The position numbers and the translations under genes are program-made. A stretch of 36,060 nt of DNA from Rhizobium sp. Root1220 (GTDB lineage Bacteria; Pseudomonadota; Alphaproteobacteria; Rhizobiales; Rhizobiaceae): NCBI RefSeq assembly GCF_001426265.1, contig NZ_LMDG01000017.1, forward strand, positions 1 through 36,060. Reading direction: 5' to 3'. The notes under the pieces were generated by a model, which saw nothing but the letters and a program-made list of their open reading frames with translations, ran no database searches and was not told where the DNA came from. How positions within the stretch are numbered: position 1 is the stretch's first letter; each line of letters begins with the position of its first letter. Positions 14,999 through 24,383 of the stretch are shown here, piece by piece.

Positions 14999-16398
14999 CG
15001 GAAGAACTGCCGGATGCGCTGGCCATCCCGTTCGATCTCGACGCGCCAGAAATCCGGATCACGATCGGCGAGATCCGCCAACTCTTTCGTCGTCTTCACC
15101 TCGGTCCCATTGATGGAAACGATGATGTCCTTGGGCTCGAAGCCGAGGCGTGCAGCCAGGGAATCATCCTTTACCTCGGAGACGACCACACCGGTCGACT
15201 CCGATGGCATGCGCAATTCATCAGCCACCCGTGGCGACAGGTTTTCGACAACAGCACCGGTAAAGGGCGTCCGGCCGCCGATCGTGCGCTGATCACGGGA
15301 CGTGGTTTCCGGGGCGCGATCGAGCGCCAACGCAATGTCTTGCTCGCGCCCGTTCTCGATCACCGTCAGATGCACCGACTTGCCCAGTCCTGCGGTTGTC
15401 AGGCGGTAAAGAAGCGCGTCCGGATGCTCGACCGGAATACCATCGACCGCCGTCACGATCTCGCCTGCCTTCAATCCGGCCTTTGCCGCCGGACCATTGT
15501 CGGTGACCTTGACGATCAGAGCCCCACGGGCCTTGTTCAATCCCAACGCCTCGGCGACTTCCGACGTTACGGCATCGAAGGTTGCCCCGACATAGGGTCG
15601 CTCGAAGGCTTTCACACCGGCGTCGGCAGATGCCAGGAAGACCTTCACCAGGTTCGCCGGGATGGCAAAGCCGATGCCGTTGGAGCCACCACCGCGGGAG
15701 AAAATTGCGGTGTTGATGCCAATCAGTTCACCCTTCATGTTCATCAGTGCACCGCCGGAATTGCCGGGGTTGATCGACGCATCCGTCTGTATGAAGAAAC
15801 CGAATTCGTTCTTGACCACCTGATTGCGCGCGAGCGCCGAGACGATGCCGCTGGTGACCGTCTGCCCGACGCCGAAGGGGTTCCCGATCGCCAGCACCAG
15901 ATCGCCAACTTCAACCGCATCGGAATTGCCAATCGCCAGCGCCGGGAAGGTTTCCTTCGTCTCGATCCTGAGCACCGCCAGGTCGACGCGATCGTCCCTC
16001 AGGATGACCTTGCAAGGAAACTCCCGCCCATCGGAGAGAGCAATTTTGATATCGTCGGCGCCCTCGACAACATGGTTGTTGGTTACGACCGTGCCGTTTG
16101 CCTCGACGATGACGCCGGATCCGAGGGATGATTGCTTCTCGGACCTGTTCGGCATCTGCTGGCCGAAGAATTGCTCGAAGAAGGGATCGCCCGCAAAGGG
16201 AGACTGCCGACGCACCGTCTTTTCCGCATAGACGTTCACGACCGCACCGGCCGTCTGCTTGACGAGTGGAGCGAAGGAGAGCTGCATCTCCAACTGGCTC
16301 TGTGGAACAGTCTTGGCGGTCTGGGCATTTGCGGAAACCGGTAACGCGAACACCAGAGCCAGCAGTGGCAGGGTGGCGCGCTTCAGCAGGTCTTGCAT
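14995..16398 (-). CDS. Periplasmic Do-type serine protease (DegP/DegQ family)
   Basis: A 467-residue secreted protease and chaperone for misfolded envelope proteins. The signal peptide covers residues 1-25, with likely cleavage after SANA. The trypsin-like domain has the full triad H109 (TNNHVVEG), D139 (RVDLAVLRI) and S214 (NPGNSGGAL). Two PDZ domains follow at about 267-360 and 380-467. I chose the ATG at 16398 because AAGGA lies about seven bases before it; the ATG two codons earlier directly touches that site. The paralogue (DegP, DegQ or MucD type) cannot be decided from one copy. rarA overlaps its stop by four bases. Confidence 0.95.
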   Translation of the reverse strand: MQDLLKRATLPLLALVFALPVSANAQTAKTVPQSQLEMQLSFAPLVKQTAGAVVNVYAEKTVRRQSPFAGDPFFEQFFGQQMPNRSEKQSSLGSGVIVEANGTVVTNNHVVEGADDIKIALSDGREFPCKVILRDDRVDLAVLRIETKETFPALAIGNSDAVEVGDLVLAIGNPFGVGQTVTSGIVSALARNQVVKNEFGFFIQTDASINPGNSGGALMNMKGELIGINTAIFSRGGGSNGIGFAIPANLVKVFLASADAGVKAFERPYVGATFDAVTSEVAEALGLNKARGALIVKVTDNGPAAKAGLKAGEIVTAVDGIPVEHPDALLYRLTTAGLGKSVHLTVIENGREQDIALALDRAPETTSRDQRTIGGRTPFTGAVVENLSPRVADELRMPSESTGVVVSEVKDDSLAARLGFEPKDIIVSINGTEVKTTKELADLADRDPDFWRVEIERDGQRIRQFFR

Positions 16399-16743
16399 GG
16401 ACATTCCTTCTGAAATTCTCTTCTGAAAGCGTTGTAGCGCTGGACGCTAGAAAGGAAAGGGGGCGGAAGAATGGAAGAAGAAGGAGGCTCACGACGTGCT
16501 GACGGCGGTTACGAAACGGAATCAGTATTGACCGTCAAACGCCTGATATTATGAGTTAAAACTTGAAATTATTTACTCAAGCGTGACATGGAGGTCGTTC
16601 GGAACACTACGCGCAACTGGCCTGCGCCGCGCCCGTAGAGCGTCACCGGGCGATTCTGCACTTGCTGTATGGTGATGCTGCATCATCTTCATCATCCCGG
16701 CGCCTCGCCGGCCCAGCCAACGAATCGATAGGAACAGACGCCC
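16399..16743. other. 345-base divergent intergenic region
   Basis: Lies between the Do-like protease (minus strand) and the LprI-like gene (plus strand) and should hold both promoters. A short TTGAC-C-GTCAA dyad is at 16529-16539, and a 6-bp CGCCCG/CGGGCG stem is at 16630-16652. No open frame here looks coding, and I could not identify a convincing promoter. Confidence 0.5.
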
Positions 16744-17097
16744 ATGCCATATCGAACGCTTCGCCTCCCCATCGCCGCGGCCGTCTTCATGACATCCCTT
16801 ACAGGTGTAGCCCATGCCGCAAGCTTTAACTGTGATGCAAAAGAATTGAAGCCCGACGAGAAGGCAATCTGCGACAACCGCGCCCTCAACGACGCCGACG
16901 TCAAGATGGTGACCACGTTCGAACTTCTCTCAGGATTGATGGCTATGGGCTCTCGCGGCGCATTGCAGGACGAGCAGACCGCGTGGCTGAAGAAACGCCA
17001 GGCATGCGGACCGGACGTCGCTTGCATCGAAGCCGCCTATGATGAGCGGCTGAAGCAGCTCGATGAGACCTACAAAAAAATAAACCGGCCGCTTTGA
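16744..17097 (+). CDS. Secreted LprI-like (DUF1311) protein
   Basis: A 117-residue protein with a clear signal peptide (about 1-25, ending AHA) and a mature part of the DUF1311/LprI type. The conserved pattern is FNCDAKELKPDEKAICDNRALNDADVKM followed by DEQTAWLKKRQACGPDVACIEAAYDERLKQL. Four cysteines are spaced as expected for two disulfides in the periplasm. LprI of Mycobacterium inhibits lysozyme, but many homologues have no tested role, so inhibition is only a possibility. AGGA about ten bases upstream is a weak ribosome binding site. The last codons overlap the terminator hairpin of the convergent ilvD gene. Confidence 0.8.
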   Translation: MPYRTLRLPIAAAVFMTSLTGVAHAASFNCDAKELKPDEKAICDNRALNDADVKMVTTFELLSGLMAMGSRGALQDEQTAWLKKRQACGPDVACIEAAYDERLKQLDETYKKINRPL

Positions 17098-17107
17098 CGG
17101 GGCCGGT
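17074..17107 (-). terminator. Intrinsic terminator of ilvD
   Basis: On the minus strand ACCGGCC (17101-17107) pairs with GGCCGGT (17084-17090) around a ten-base loop, then TTATTTTTTT follows. It lies 44 bases past the ilvD stop and within the 3' end of the LprI-like gene on the other strand. Confidence 0.8.
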
Positions 17108-17150
17108 CTATCGAACCAACTATCGCTTGACGCAGTACTTTGCCGACGCT

Positions 17151-18989
17151 TCAGCGACCGCCAAGATCACGTACGGCGCCGCGATCGGCACTTGTCGCGA
17201 AGGCCGCGTAGACCTTCAGCGCGGTCGTGACGTTGCGCTTGCGCGGTTCAGCCGGATGCCAGCCCTTCTCCTCCTGCTCGGCGCGACGCGTCGCGAGTTC
17301 CTTGTCGTCGACGCGGAGACTGATCGTGCGGTTCGGGATGTCGATATCGATCATGTCGCCTTCGCGAACGAGACCGATTGTACCGCCATTCGCCGCTTCC
17401 GGCGAGGCGTGGCCGATCGAAAGGCCCGAGGTGCCGCCGGAGAAGCGGCCATCAGTGATCAGCGCGCAAGCCTTGCCAAGTCCCTTCGACTTCAGATAGC
17501 TCGTCGGATAGAGCATTTCCTGCATGCCAGGACCGCCCTTCGGGCCTTCGTAGCGAATGACGACGACGTCACCAGCCTTGACTTCATTGGCAAGGATTGC
17601 CTTGACGGATGCATCCTGGCTCTCGAACACGCGTGCAGGTCCCGAGAACTTCAGGATCGATTCATCAACGCCTGCCGTTTTCACGATGCAGCCGTCGAGC
17701 GCGAGATTTCCCTTGAGAACGGCGAGACCGCCGTCTTTCGAGAACGGATGCTGTGCATCACGGATAACGCCATTCTCGCGATCGAGATCGAGCTCCTCCC
17801 AACGCGAACTCTGGCTGAAAGCCACCTGCGTTGGAACACCGCCGGGCGCCGCGCTGAAAAGCTCGAGGGCTGCTTTGTTGTCGGTAACGGCAATATCCCA
17901 CTGCGCCAGTGCATCGCGCATCGTCGGGGCGTGAACGGTCGGCAGATCGACATTGAGCAAACCGGCACGGTTCAGTTCGCCAAGGATCGCCATGATACCG
18001 CCAGCGCGGTGCACGTCTTCCATATGTACGTCGGACTTTGCCGGCGCGACCTTCGACAGGCACGGAACGCGACGCGACAGGCGATCGATGTCGTCCATCG
18101 TAAAATCGATCTCGCCTTCATGCGCAGCTGCAAGGATGTGCAGCACAGTGTTGGTCGAGCCACCCATGGCGATGTCGAGCGCCATGGCATTTTCGAACGC
18201 GCCCTTGCTGGCGATGGTGCGCGGGAGCGCGGTAGCATCGTCCTGCTCATAATAGCGCTTGGCCAAGGCGACGACACGGCGACCAGCCTCGAGGAAGAGT
18301 TCCCTGCGGTCGGAATGGGTGGCGAGCGTCGAGCCGTTTCCGGGCAGCGACAGGCCCAGGGCTTCGGTCAGACAGTTCATCGAGTTTGCCGTGAACATGC
18401 CGGAACAGGAACCGCAGGTCGGGCATGCCGAACGCTCGATAACCGCGACATCCTCGTCGCTGATCTTGTCGTCGGCGGCCGCAACCATGGCGTCGACCAA
18501 GTCGAGCGCGACCTTCTTGCCGTGCATAACGACCTTGCCGGCTTCCATCGGGCCGCCGGAGACGAACACTGTCGGGATGTTGAGGCGCAGTGAGGCCATC
18601 AGCATGCCGGGGGTGATCTTGTCGCAGTTGGAGATGCACACCATCGCGTCGGCGCAATGAGCGTTGACCATGTACTCGACGCTGTCGGCGATCAGTTCCC
18701 GCGAAGGCAGCGAATAAAGCATACCGTCATGACCCATGGCGATGCCGTCGTCGACTGCAATCGTGTTGAATTCTTTGGCGACACCGCCAGCCGCCTCGAT
18801 CTCGCGGGCGACGAGCTGGCCTAGGTCCTTGAGATGAACATGACCGGGCACGAACTGGGTGAAGGAGTTCACCACCGCGATAATCGGCTTGCCGAAGTCC
18901 GAGTCCTTCATGCCCGTTGCGCGCCAAAGTCCGCGCGCGCCTGCCATATTGCGGCCGTGGGTCGTGGTTCTGGAACGGTAGGCTGGCAT
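17151..18989 (-). CDS. ilvD: Dihydroxy-acid dehydratase
   Basis: A 612-residue iron-sulfur enzyme that removes water from dihydroxy acids to give the keto acid precursors of valine, leucine and isoleucine. C122 in [12 protein letters not shown] and C195 in [12 protein letters not shown] match the cluster cysteines of E. coli IlvD. The third position reads FVPGHVHL as in the E. coli enzyme, suggesting the oxygen-sensitive [4Fe-4S] class. [19 protein letters not shown] near the C-terminus is also characteristic. The length is standard. AAGGA before the ATG supports the start. It is monocistronic, with its own terminator; I see no leader peptide rich in branched-chain residues upstream. Confidence 0.97.
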   Translation of the reverse strand: MPAYRSRTTTHGRNMAGARGLWRATGMKDSDFGKPIIAVVNSFTQFVPGHVHLKDLGQLVAREIEAAGGVAKEFNTIAVDDGIAMGHDGMLYSLPSRELIADSVEYMVNAHCADAMVCISNCDKITPGMLMASLRLNIPTVFVSGGPMEAGKVVMHGKKVALDLVDAMVAAADDKISDEDVAVIERSACPTCGSCSGMFTANSMNCLTEALGLSLPGNGSTLATHSDRRELFLEAGRRVVALAKRYYEQDDATALPRTIASKGAFENAMALDIAMGGSTNTVLHILAAAHEGEIDFTMDDIDRLSRRVPCLSKVAPAKSDVHMEDVHRAGGIMAILGELNRAGLLNVDLPTVHAPTMRDALAQWDIAVTDNKAALELFSAAPGGVPTQVAFSQSSRWEELDLDRENGVIRDAQHPFSKDGGLAVLKGNLALDGCIVKTAGVDESILKFSGPARVFESQDASVKAILANEVKAGDVVVIRYEGPKGGPGMQEMLYPTSYLKSKGLGKACALITDGRFSGGTSGLSIGHASPEAANGGTIGLVREGDMIDIDIPNRTISLRVDDKELATRRAEQEEKGWHPAEPRKRNVTTALKVYAAFATSADRGAVRDLGGR

Positions 18990-19316
18990 CGGCGTATTCC
19001 TTAGAGTGACGGAAGTAGTTCACGATGCGGGACGACAAAAGACTTGCGGGCCGGGCGATCGCTGCGCTCGATTGTCCTAATCCAAACGGCCTATACTGTC
19101 ACTACCGGGAAAGCCGAAACGGGTACGCCCCACGCGCTTCGCTACCATCGGGCGTCTACGTTGGCGACGCGTACTTTGTTACAGTCTATTCCATCACACC
19201 CGTACACAATAATTTGGCTTCCTGGATGCGTAAAGTAAGTCATAAACATGATCCAATACCGCGACTGATGCGTTCAGATGCCTATATATAGGCTGTCATG
19301 CCCAGGAGTTTCCCCG
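18990..19316. other. 327-base divergent region between ilvD and msrP
   Basis: Expected to hold the promoters of ilvD (minus) and msrPQ (plus). No convincing -35/-10 pair was found. A 14-bp palindrome close to msrP is listed separately. Short open frames here have no ribosome binding site or recognisable sequence. Confidence 0.5.
19280..19293. promoter_or_regulatory. 14-bp perfect palindrome upstream of msrP
   Basis: GCCTATATATAGGC reads the same on both strands and ends 23 bases before the msrP start. Its TATATA core could be a -10 element overlapped by an operator. The regulator is unknown. Confidence 0.4.
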
Positions 19317-20264
19317 ATGCCAGCTTACCGTTTTCCCAAGATCGCCTCCGCGGAGATTACCCCGCGCGAGGTCTACATGCGCCGCCGGGAGTTTCTAGGT
19401 GCTGCGACACTCGGCGCGATGGCGCTGTACGGCGCCGGCAAGGCAAGCGCTGCGGCACTGTCAGTCGTGGATAGCAAGTATACCGTCGACGAAAAGTCCA
19501 CTCCCCTCAAGGACATCACCAGCTATAACAACTTCTATGAATTCGGCCTGGACAAGGGCGATCCCGCGGCGCTGTCCGGCAACTTCAAACCGCTGCCATG
19601 GACGGTCCACGTCGACGGTATGGTCAACAAGCCCGGTACCTTCGACATCGAAGCATTGATGAAGGAGTTCCCGATCGAGAGCCGCACCTATCGTATGCGC
19701 TGCGTAGAGGCCTGGTCGATGGTGATCCCATGGGACGGCTTTCCACTGGCTGCCCTTTTGAACAAGGTCGAGCCACAGGGAAGCGCCAAGTACGTCGCCT
19801 TCGAGACCGTGGTACGACCGGATCAGATGCCGGGGCAGACAGGCATATTCCAGTCACTCGATTGGCCCTACGTCGAAGGCCTCCGTCTCGACGAAGCTCT
19901 CCATCCGTTAACGCTGCTTGCCGTCGGCCTATACGGCGAAACGCTCCCCAATCAGAACGGCGCGCCGATCCGACTGGTCGTGCCGTGGAAATACGGCTTC
20001 AAGGGCATCAAGTCGATCGTCCGTATCACGCTGACCGACAAGCAGCCGAAAAACACCTGGCAGGTCAGCAATCCCCAGGAATACGGCTTTTATGCCAACG
20101 TCAATCCGGCCGTCGACCATCCGCGCTGGAGCCAGGCGACTGAAAGGCGGATCGGCGAAAGCGGCTTCTTCGGTGCCAGCCGCCATCCTACCCTGCCGTT
20201 CAACGGCTATGGCGACGAGGTTGCCAGCCTCTATGCCGGCATGGATCTCAAGGCAAATTTCTGA
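19317..20264 (+). CDS. msrP: Periplasmic methionine sulfoxide reductase, catalytic subunit
   Basis: A 315-residue molybdoenzyme of the YedY/MsrP family that repairs oxidised methionine in periplasmic proteins. The N-terminus carries a twin-arginine signal, RRREFLG (22-28), followed by a hydrophobic stretch and ASA-type cleavage region. The molybdenum ligand cysteine is C129 in [43 protein letters not shown] and [12 protein letters not shown] are family blocks. The ATG at 19317 is chosen because AGGAG precedes it by about nine bases; an in-frame ATG at 19278 lies inside or before the palindrome. msrQ overlaps its stop by one base. Confidence 0.95.
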   Translation: MPAYRFPKIASAEITPREVYMRRREFLGAATLGAMALYGAGKASAAALSVVDSKYTVDEKSTPLKDITSYNNFYEFGLDKGDPAALSGNFKPLPWTVHVDGMVNKPGTFDIEALMKEFPIESRTYRMRCVEAWSMVIPWDGFPLAALLNKVEPQGSAKYVAFETVVRPDQMPGQTGIFQSLDWPYVEGLRLDEALHPLTLLAVGLYGETLPNQNGAPIRLVVPWKYGFKGIKSIVRITLTDKQPKNTWQVSNPQEYGFYANVNPAVDHPRWSQATERRIGESGFFGASRHPTLPFNGYGDEVASLYAGMDLKANF

Positions 20265-20926
20265 TGGCGGCTCTGTCTCTCAGTCTTCCCAAGCGGTGGC
20301 AGCCGGCGTCCGTCTGGCTGCTTTACGTGATCGGCCTGCTGCCAGCTGCCTGGACCTTCTATCTCGGCGCAACGAACCAGCTTGGCGCAGACCCTGTCAA
20401 GACGTTCGAGTTGTTCCTCGGTCTCTGGGCGATCCGCTTCCTGATCCTGACGCTCGCCGTCAGCCCTGCCCGCGATCTGCTTGGCTGGAACTATCTGCGC
20501 TATCGCCGCGCGCTCGGACTGCTCTTCTTCTACTATGTCGTGATGCATTTCACGGTCTACATGGTGCTGGACCAGGCGCTCGATCTGCCTGCAGTGCTGG
20601 ACGACGTGCTGAAGCGGCCGTTCATCATGTTCGGGATGGCGGGGCTGACTATGCTGGTGCCTCTGGCGCTCACATCCAATAATTTCTCTATCCGTAACTT
20701 GGGATCGAAATGGATCTGGCTCCATAAGCTGGTCTATATCATCGCAGCCTGCGGTGCTGTGCACTTCGCGCTCTCGACGAAGGTGCTCGACCTCGAGCAG
20801 TACATCTACATCAGCCTCATCATCCTCCTGATCCTCTACCGCTCATACCGGCCGATTGCCCGCAGCAGGAAGCGCGGACGCGGCAGACAGGCGAGCGCTA
20901 CACCCGCTCGAGTATCGGCAAGCTGA
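20264..20926 (+). CDS. msrQ: Heme-binding membrane subunit of the MsrPQ system
   Basis: A 220-residue inner-membrane protein of the ferric reductase-like family that passes electrons from the quinone pool or a flavin reductase to MsrP. About six hydrophobic helices are visible. Conserved histidines that could hold heme are in FYYVVMHFTVYMVLD and in WIWLHKLVYIIAACGAVHFAL. The preceding LRYRRALGLL is typical. The C-terminal tail is basic (SRKRGRGRQ). Its ATG shares a base with the TGA of msrP, which indicates tight translational coupling. Confidence 0.95.
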   Translation: MAALSLSLPKRWQPASVWLLYVIGLLPAAWTFYLGATNQLGADPVKTFELFLGLWAIRFLILTLAVSPARDLLGWNYLRYRRALGLLFFYYVVMHFTVYMVLDQALDLPAVLDDVLKRPFIMFGMAGLTMLVPLALTSNNFSIRNLGSKWIWLHKLVYIIAACGAVHFALSTKVLDLEQYIYISLIILLILYRSYRPIARSRKRGRGRQASATPARVSAS

Positions 20927-20981
20927 TAATCAATTGCCATACGGAAGATGGGCTATTTGCGGACGACCACGTACACAAACG

Positions 20982-21013
20982 AAAACAGCCGGGCTTTGCA
21001 GCCCGGCTGTTTT
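20982..21013. terminator. Bidirectional terminator between msrQ and rplQ
   Basis: AAAACAGCCGGGCT (20982-20995) and AGCCCGGCTGTTTT (21000-21013) form a perfect 14-bp stem around TTGC, with T-runs on both strands. It can end the msrPQ transcript from the left and the alpha operon (rplQ last) from the right. Confidence 0.92.
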
Positions 21014-21033
21014 GCTTCCGGCGAACCGAAAAT

Positions 21034-21459
21034 TCAGGCAGCTTCAGCAGCGGCTGCTTCGGCTTCAACGCGAGCCTTGTCAGCTGCGCCCTTGGCATTT
21101 ACGTCGCGATCGACGAATTCGACAACAGCGAGGGCAGCGTTGTCGCCCTGGCGGTAGCCAGCCTTCATGATACGCAGGTAGCCGCCGTTGCGGGTTGCGT
21201 AGCGCGAAGCGATCGCGTCGAACAGCTTCGAAACGACAGCAGCGTCGCGGATCTGCGAGATCGCCTGACGACGAGCGTGCAGGTCGCCGCGCTTGCCGAG
21301 GGTAACGAGCTTTTCGACGATCGGGCGAATTTCCTTCGCCTTCGGCAGGGTTGTGACGATCTGCTCATGGGTGATGAGCGAAGCCGCCATGTTGGCAAAC
21401 ATTGCCTTGCGGTGGCTAGCGGTTCTATTCAGCTTGCGGCCGGCTTTACCGTGGCGCAT
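21034..21459 (-). CDS. rplQ: 50S ribosomal protein L17
   Basis: A 141-residue L17, last gene of the alpha operon. The start [20 protein letters not shown] is diagnostic, followed by [32 protein letters not shown] and [18 protein letters not shown]. The core ends at about residue 118; the remaining tail is rich in alanine and glutamate ([11 protein letters not shown]), as in other alphaproteobacterial L17 proteins. AAGGAG seven bases before the ATG supports the start. It is 44 bases after rpoA and is followed by the bidirectional terminator. Confidence 0.97.
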   Translation of the reverse strand: MRHGKAGRKLNRTASHRKAMFANMAASLITHEQIVTTLPKAKEIRPIVEKLVTLGKRGDLHARRQAISQIRDAAVVSKLFDAIASRYATRNGGYLRIMKAGYRQGDNAALAVVEFVDRDVNAKGAADKARVEAEAAAAEAA

Positions 21460-21503
21460 GGCTATTCTCCTTCACTTGCAGGCTATTGCCTGCCGTTTGA
21501 ACG

Positions 21504-22514
21504 TTAGTATTGGTCTTCGTAGCGCTTGGCGAGATCTTCGATGTTCTCAGGCGGCCATGCCGGCACTTCCATGCCGAGGTGCAGCCCCATGGAAGCGAGA
21601 ACTTCCTTGATTTCGTTCAGCGACTTGCGACCAAAATTCGGCGTGCGGAGCATTTCTGCTTCGGTCTTCTGAATGAGGTCGCCGATGTAGACGATGTTGT
21701 CGTTCTTCAGGCAGTTTGCCGAACGAACAGACAGTTCGAGCTCGTCTACCTTCTTCAGGAGCGCCGGGTTGAAAGCCAGTTCGGTGACTGCTTCCTCTTC
21801 GGTTTCCTTCTGCGGCTCGTCGAAGTTGACGAACACGCCAAGCTGATCCTGCAGGATGCGAGCCGCGAAAGCGACGGCATCTTCGCCGGAGATCGAGCCA
21901 TCGGTTTCGATGGTCATGTTCAGCTTGTCGTAGTCGAGAACCTGTCCTTCGCGGGTATTTTCTACCTTGTAGGACACCTTCTTGACCGGCGAATAAAGGC
22001 TGTCGACCGGGATAAGACCGATCGGAGCATCTTCTGCACGATTGCGATCAGCAGGAACGTAGCCCTTGCCGTTGTTGACGGTGAATTCCATGCGGATTTC
22101 AGCGCCCTCGTCGAGCGTGCAGATCACATGCTCGGGGTTGAGGATTTCGATATCGCCAACCGTCTGGATGTCGCCAGCCGTTACAACGCCTGGGCCCTGC
22201 TTGCGCACGACCATACGCTTAGCGTCATCGCCATCCATCTTGATGGCGATTTCCTTGATGTTGAGCACGATGTCCGTCACGTCTTCGCGGACGCCCGGGA
22301 TCGACGAGAACTCATGCAGCACGCCGTCGATCTGCACGGCCGTCACCGCGGCACCGCGCAGCGAGGACAGCAGAACGCGGCGAAGCGCGTTGCCGAGGGT
22401 GAGGCCGAAACCGCGCTCCAGCGGCTCTGCTACGAGCGTCGCCTTGATGCGCGAGCTCGAAGAGAACTCGACCTTGTTCGGCTTGATCAATTCCTGCCAG
22501 TTTTTCTGAATCAT
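21504..22514 (-). CDS. rpoA: RNA polymerase alpha subunit
   Basis: A 336-residue alpha subunit that dimerises to start assembly of RNA polymerase. The N-terminal domain (about 1-235) has the dimerisation block [31 protein letters not shown] (as [12 protein letters not shown] plus [10 protein letters not shown]). The C-terminal domain (about 250-325) contains [14 protein letters not shown], including the arginine equivalent to R265 of E. coli used for UP-element DNA contact, and [16 protein letters not shown]. The length is normal for the class. It lies between rpsK (100 bases upstream) and rplQ. Confidence 0.98.
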   Translation of the reverse strand: MIQKNWQELIKPNKVEFSSSSRIKATLVAEPLERGFGLTLGNALRRVLLSSLRGAAVTAVQIDGVLHEFSSIPGVREDVTDIVLNIKEIAIKMDGDDAKRMVVRKQGPGVVTAGDIQTVGDIEILNPEHVICTLDEGAEIRMEFTVNNGKGYVPADRNRAEDAPIGLIPVDSLYSPVKKVSYKVENTREGQVLDYDKLNMTIETDGSISGEDAVAFAARILQDQLGVFVNFDEPQKETEEEAVTELAFNPALLKKVDELELSVRSANCLKNDNIVYIGDLIQKTEAEMLRTPNFGRKSLNEIKEVLASMGLHLGMEVPAWPPENIEDLAKRYEDQY

Positions 22515-22614
22515 ATTTTTGCCTTCCGTTCGTTGCCACCATCCAATCGTGGCAACCGAGCTTGAGAAGCACCGGGAGCGAAAATCCGCTCACCGGTGTT
22601 GTGAATGGCGATGA

Positions 22615-23004
22615 TCAGACGCGGCGCTTCTTGCGCGGGCGGCAACCATTGTGCGGGATCGGCGTCACGTCGCGGATGGACGTGATCATGAAACCAGCAG
22701 CCTGGAGGGCGCGCAGAGCCGATTCACGACCCGAACCCGGACCGCAAACTTCAACTTCCAGCGACTTCATGCCGTGTTCCTGCGCCTTCTTGGCAGCATC
22801 TTCAGCAGCGATCTGAGCAGCGAACGGGGTCGACTTGCGCGAGCCCTTGAAGCCCTTCGCGCCAGCGGACGACCAGGCAATGGCGTTGCCCTGTGCGTCG
22901 GTGATCGTGATCATGGTGTTGTTGAACGTCGAGTTGACATGAGCAACGCCCGACGAAATATTTTTACGTTCGCGACGGCGAACGCGTACGGCTTCCTTGG
23001 CCAT
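22615..23004 (-). CDS. rpsK: 30S ribosomal protein S11
   Basis: A 129-residue S11 of the small-subunit platform. [41 protein letters not shown] and the terminal [14 protein letters not shown] and [15 protein letters not shown] segments are diagnostic. The ATG at 23004 is used because AAAGGGAT lies just upstream and the protein then starts [14 protein letters not shown]; an in-frame codon at 23031 is not needed. rpsD, which sits between rpsK and rpoA in E. coli, is absent here, as is usual in Rhizobiales. Confidence 0.97.
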   Translation of the reverse strand: MAKEAVRVRRRERKNISSGVAHVNSTFNNTMITITDAQGNAIAWSSAGAKGFKGSRKSTPFAAQIAAEDAAKKAQEHGMKSLEVEVCGPGSGRESALRALQAAGFMITSIRDVTPIPHNGCRPRKKRRV

Positions 23005-23138
23005 TTGTATCCCTTTCTTGGATCTCTTCACCGCCGTAATGCCAGCGGCTACACCGGAACGAGACCTCGCGGCCCTGCCCGAAACTCAAAAGAGGCCGGC
23101 GCAGACCGCCAGCCCCCTCATCTCCGGTTTCCCGGAAA

Positions 23139-23507
23139 TTACTTCTTCTTACCAGCGATCGCCTTTGCAGGACCCTTGCGGGTACGAGCATTGGTGTGCG
23201 TGCGCTGACCGCGGACCGGAAGACCACGGCGATGACGCAGACCGCGGTAGCAGCCCAGGTCCATCAGACGCTTGATGTTCATCGAGGTTTCGCGACGCAG
23301 GTCGCCTTCAACCTGATAATCGCGGTCGATGGTTTCGCGGATCTGCAGGACTTCAGCGTCGGTGAGCTGATTGACACGACGGTCAGCCGGAATACCGACC
23401 TTCTCGACGATTTCCTGTGCGAATTTTGAACCAATCCCGTGAATGTACGTCAGCGCGATAACAACGCGCTTTGCGGTCGGGATGTTGACGCCAGCGATAC
23501 GTGCCAC
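23139..23507 (-). CDS. rpsM: 30S ribosomal protein S13
   Basis: A 122-residue S13 of the small-subunit head, first gene of the alpha operon. [25 protein letters not shown] at the N-terminus (shown by RIAGVNIP), the helix-two-turn-helix region, and the basic end [22 protein letters not shown] are diagnostic. The start is a GTG at 23507, preceded by AAGGAG at good spacing; an in-frame codon at 23543 has no such site. A promoter-like sequence lies about 70-100 bases upstream, and the 135-base gap before rpsK contains a short stem with a GAAA tetraloop. Confidence 0.97.
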   Translation of the reverse strand: MARIAGVNIPTAKRVVIALTYIHGIGSKFAQEIVEKVGIPADRRVNQLTDAEVLQIRETIDRDYQVEGDLRRETSMNIKRLMDLGCYRGLRHRRGLPVRGQRTHTNARTRKGPAKAIAGKKK

Positions 23508-23559
23508 GCCTATTCTCCTTGCGTTCCAGTTGCCATCCGGCAAGTGGTGTCTCGTTACA

Positions 23560-23575
23560 CGGCCTTGGAAGGCCG
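23560..23575 (-). other. Dyad in the rpsM leader
   Basis: CGGCCTTGGAAGGCCG is an exact dyad apart from the two central bases and lies just downstream of the proposed transcription start of rpsM. It could be a leader hairpin or an operator. E. coli controls this operon through S4 binding to the rpsM leader; whether this element has such a role is unknown. Confidence 0.4.
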
Positions 23576-23577
23576 CA

Positions 23578-23605
23578 ATTACAATTCAGGTTCTCAACAA
23601 GTCAA
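23578..23605 (-). promoter_or_regulatory. Candidate promoter of rpsM-rpsK-rpoA-rplQ
   Basis: On the minus strand TTGACT (23600-23605) and TGTAAT (23578-23583) are 16 bases apart, in the 225-base gap between adk and rpsM. Start of transcription would be near 23571, about 64 bases before the GTG. Confidence 0.55.
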
Positions 23606-23732
23606 AACGATCGAACCCGGAATTCCCTTGGGAAGTCCGCGCCGATCGCAGCAGATGTCGCGAGTTGGCGCGGTGTTTAGCGGAATCAGTGTCGAAAAGC
23701 AACTGTTTCCGCCAAGTTTTATTTCCAAAGCC

Positions 23733-24383
23733 CTAAAGCTTCGAAAGGATGGATTCGATCTCGCTTGTGACGTGATCGATGTCTGCCATGCCGTCAACCG
23801 ACTTCAACTTGCCCTTGGCATAGTAGTAGCCGATCAGCGGCGATGTTTCCTTGTAGTAGGCGCCGAGTCGAGTGACGACCGTCTCTCGGTTGTCGTCCGG
23901 GCGCCGCTTGAAGTGAGTCGAACCGCAACGGTCGCAAACCCCCTCCACTTTCGGCTTCACGTTGATGTCGTGATAGCCAGCGCCGCAGTTGGCGCATGTA
24001 TATCGACCCGAAACACGGTCAGCCAGGATATTCTCGTCCACCTGAATTTCGATGACCTTCGACAGTTCGATGCCTTTGCCCTTCAGCATGGCTTCCGTCG
24101 CATCGGCCTGGACGAGGGTCCTTGGAAAGCCGTCAAGTATGAAGCCCTTGGCGCAATCCGGAGCATCAAGACGCTCGGATACGATGGCATTGACGATCTC
24201 GTCGGAAACAAGCTTGCCAGCGTCCATGACAGCCTTGGCTCGCTTGCCGACTTCCGTGCCGGCCGCAACAGCTGCACGGAGCATATCCCCCGTGGAAAGT
24301 TGCGGAATTCCGTACTTTTCCACGATCCGCTGAGCCTGGGTCCCCTTACCCGCGCCCGGCGGCCCTAACAGTATAAGCCTCAT
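23733..24383 (-). CDS. adk: Adenylate kinase with zinc-type LID
   Basis: A 216-residue long-form adenylate kinase that interconverts ATP plus AMP and two ADP. The P-loop is GPPGAGKGT (8-16), AMP-binding STGDMLR is at 30-36, and GFPRT is at 85-89. The LID has four cysteines, C130, C133, C150 and C153 (CxxC...CxxC), so it should bind a structural zinc. The start overlaps the secY stop by four bases (ATGA), so its production is coupled to SecY. The position between secY and rpsM is the usual one in many bacteria. Confidence 0.97.
   Translation of the reverse strand: MRLILLGPPGAGKGTQAQRIVEKYGIPQLSTGDMLRAAVAAGTEVGKRAKAVMDAGKLVSDEIVNAIVSERLDAPDCAKGFILDGFPRTLVQADATEAMLKGKGIELSKVIEIQVDENILADRVSGRYTCANCGAGYHDINVKPKVEGVCDRCGSTHFKRRPDDNRETVVTRLGAYYKETSPLIGYYYAKGKLKSVDGMADIDHVTSEIESILSKL

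Noticed and set aside
14941..16131. 396-codon open frame on the plus strand, antisense to the Do-like protease
   Set aside because: Same reason: shadow of a gene with an intact catalytic triad, without its own ribosome binding site or family features.
17094..18593. 499-codon open frame on the plus strand, antisense to ilvD
   Set aside because: It is the mirror of a well-supported conserved gene; GC-rich codon use leaves long antisense frames open. Its translation has no recognisable domain or hydrophobic pattern.
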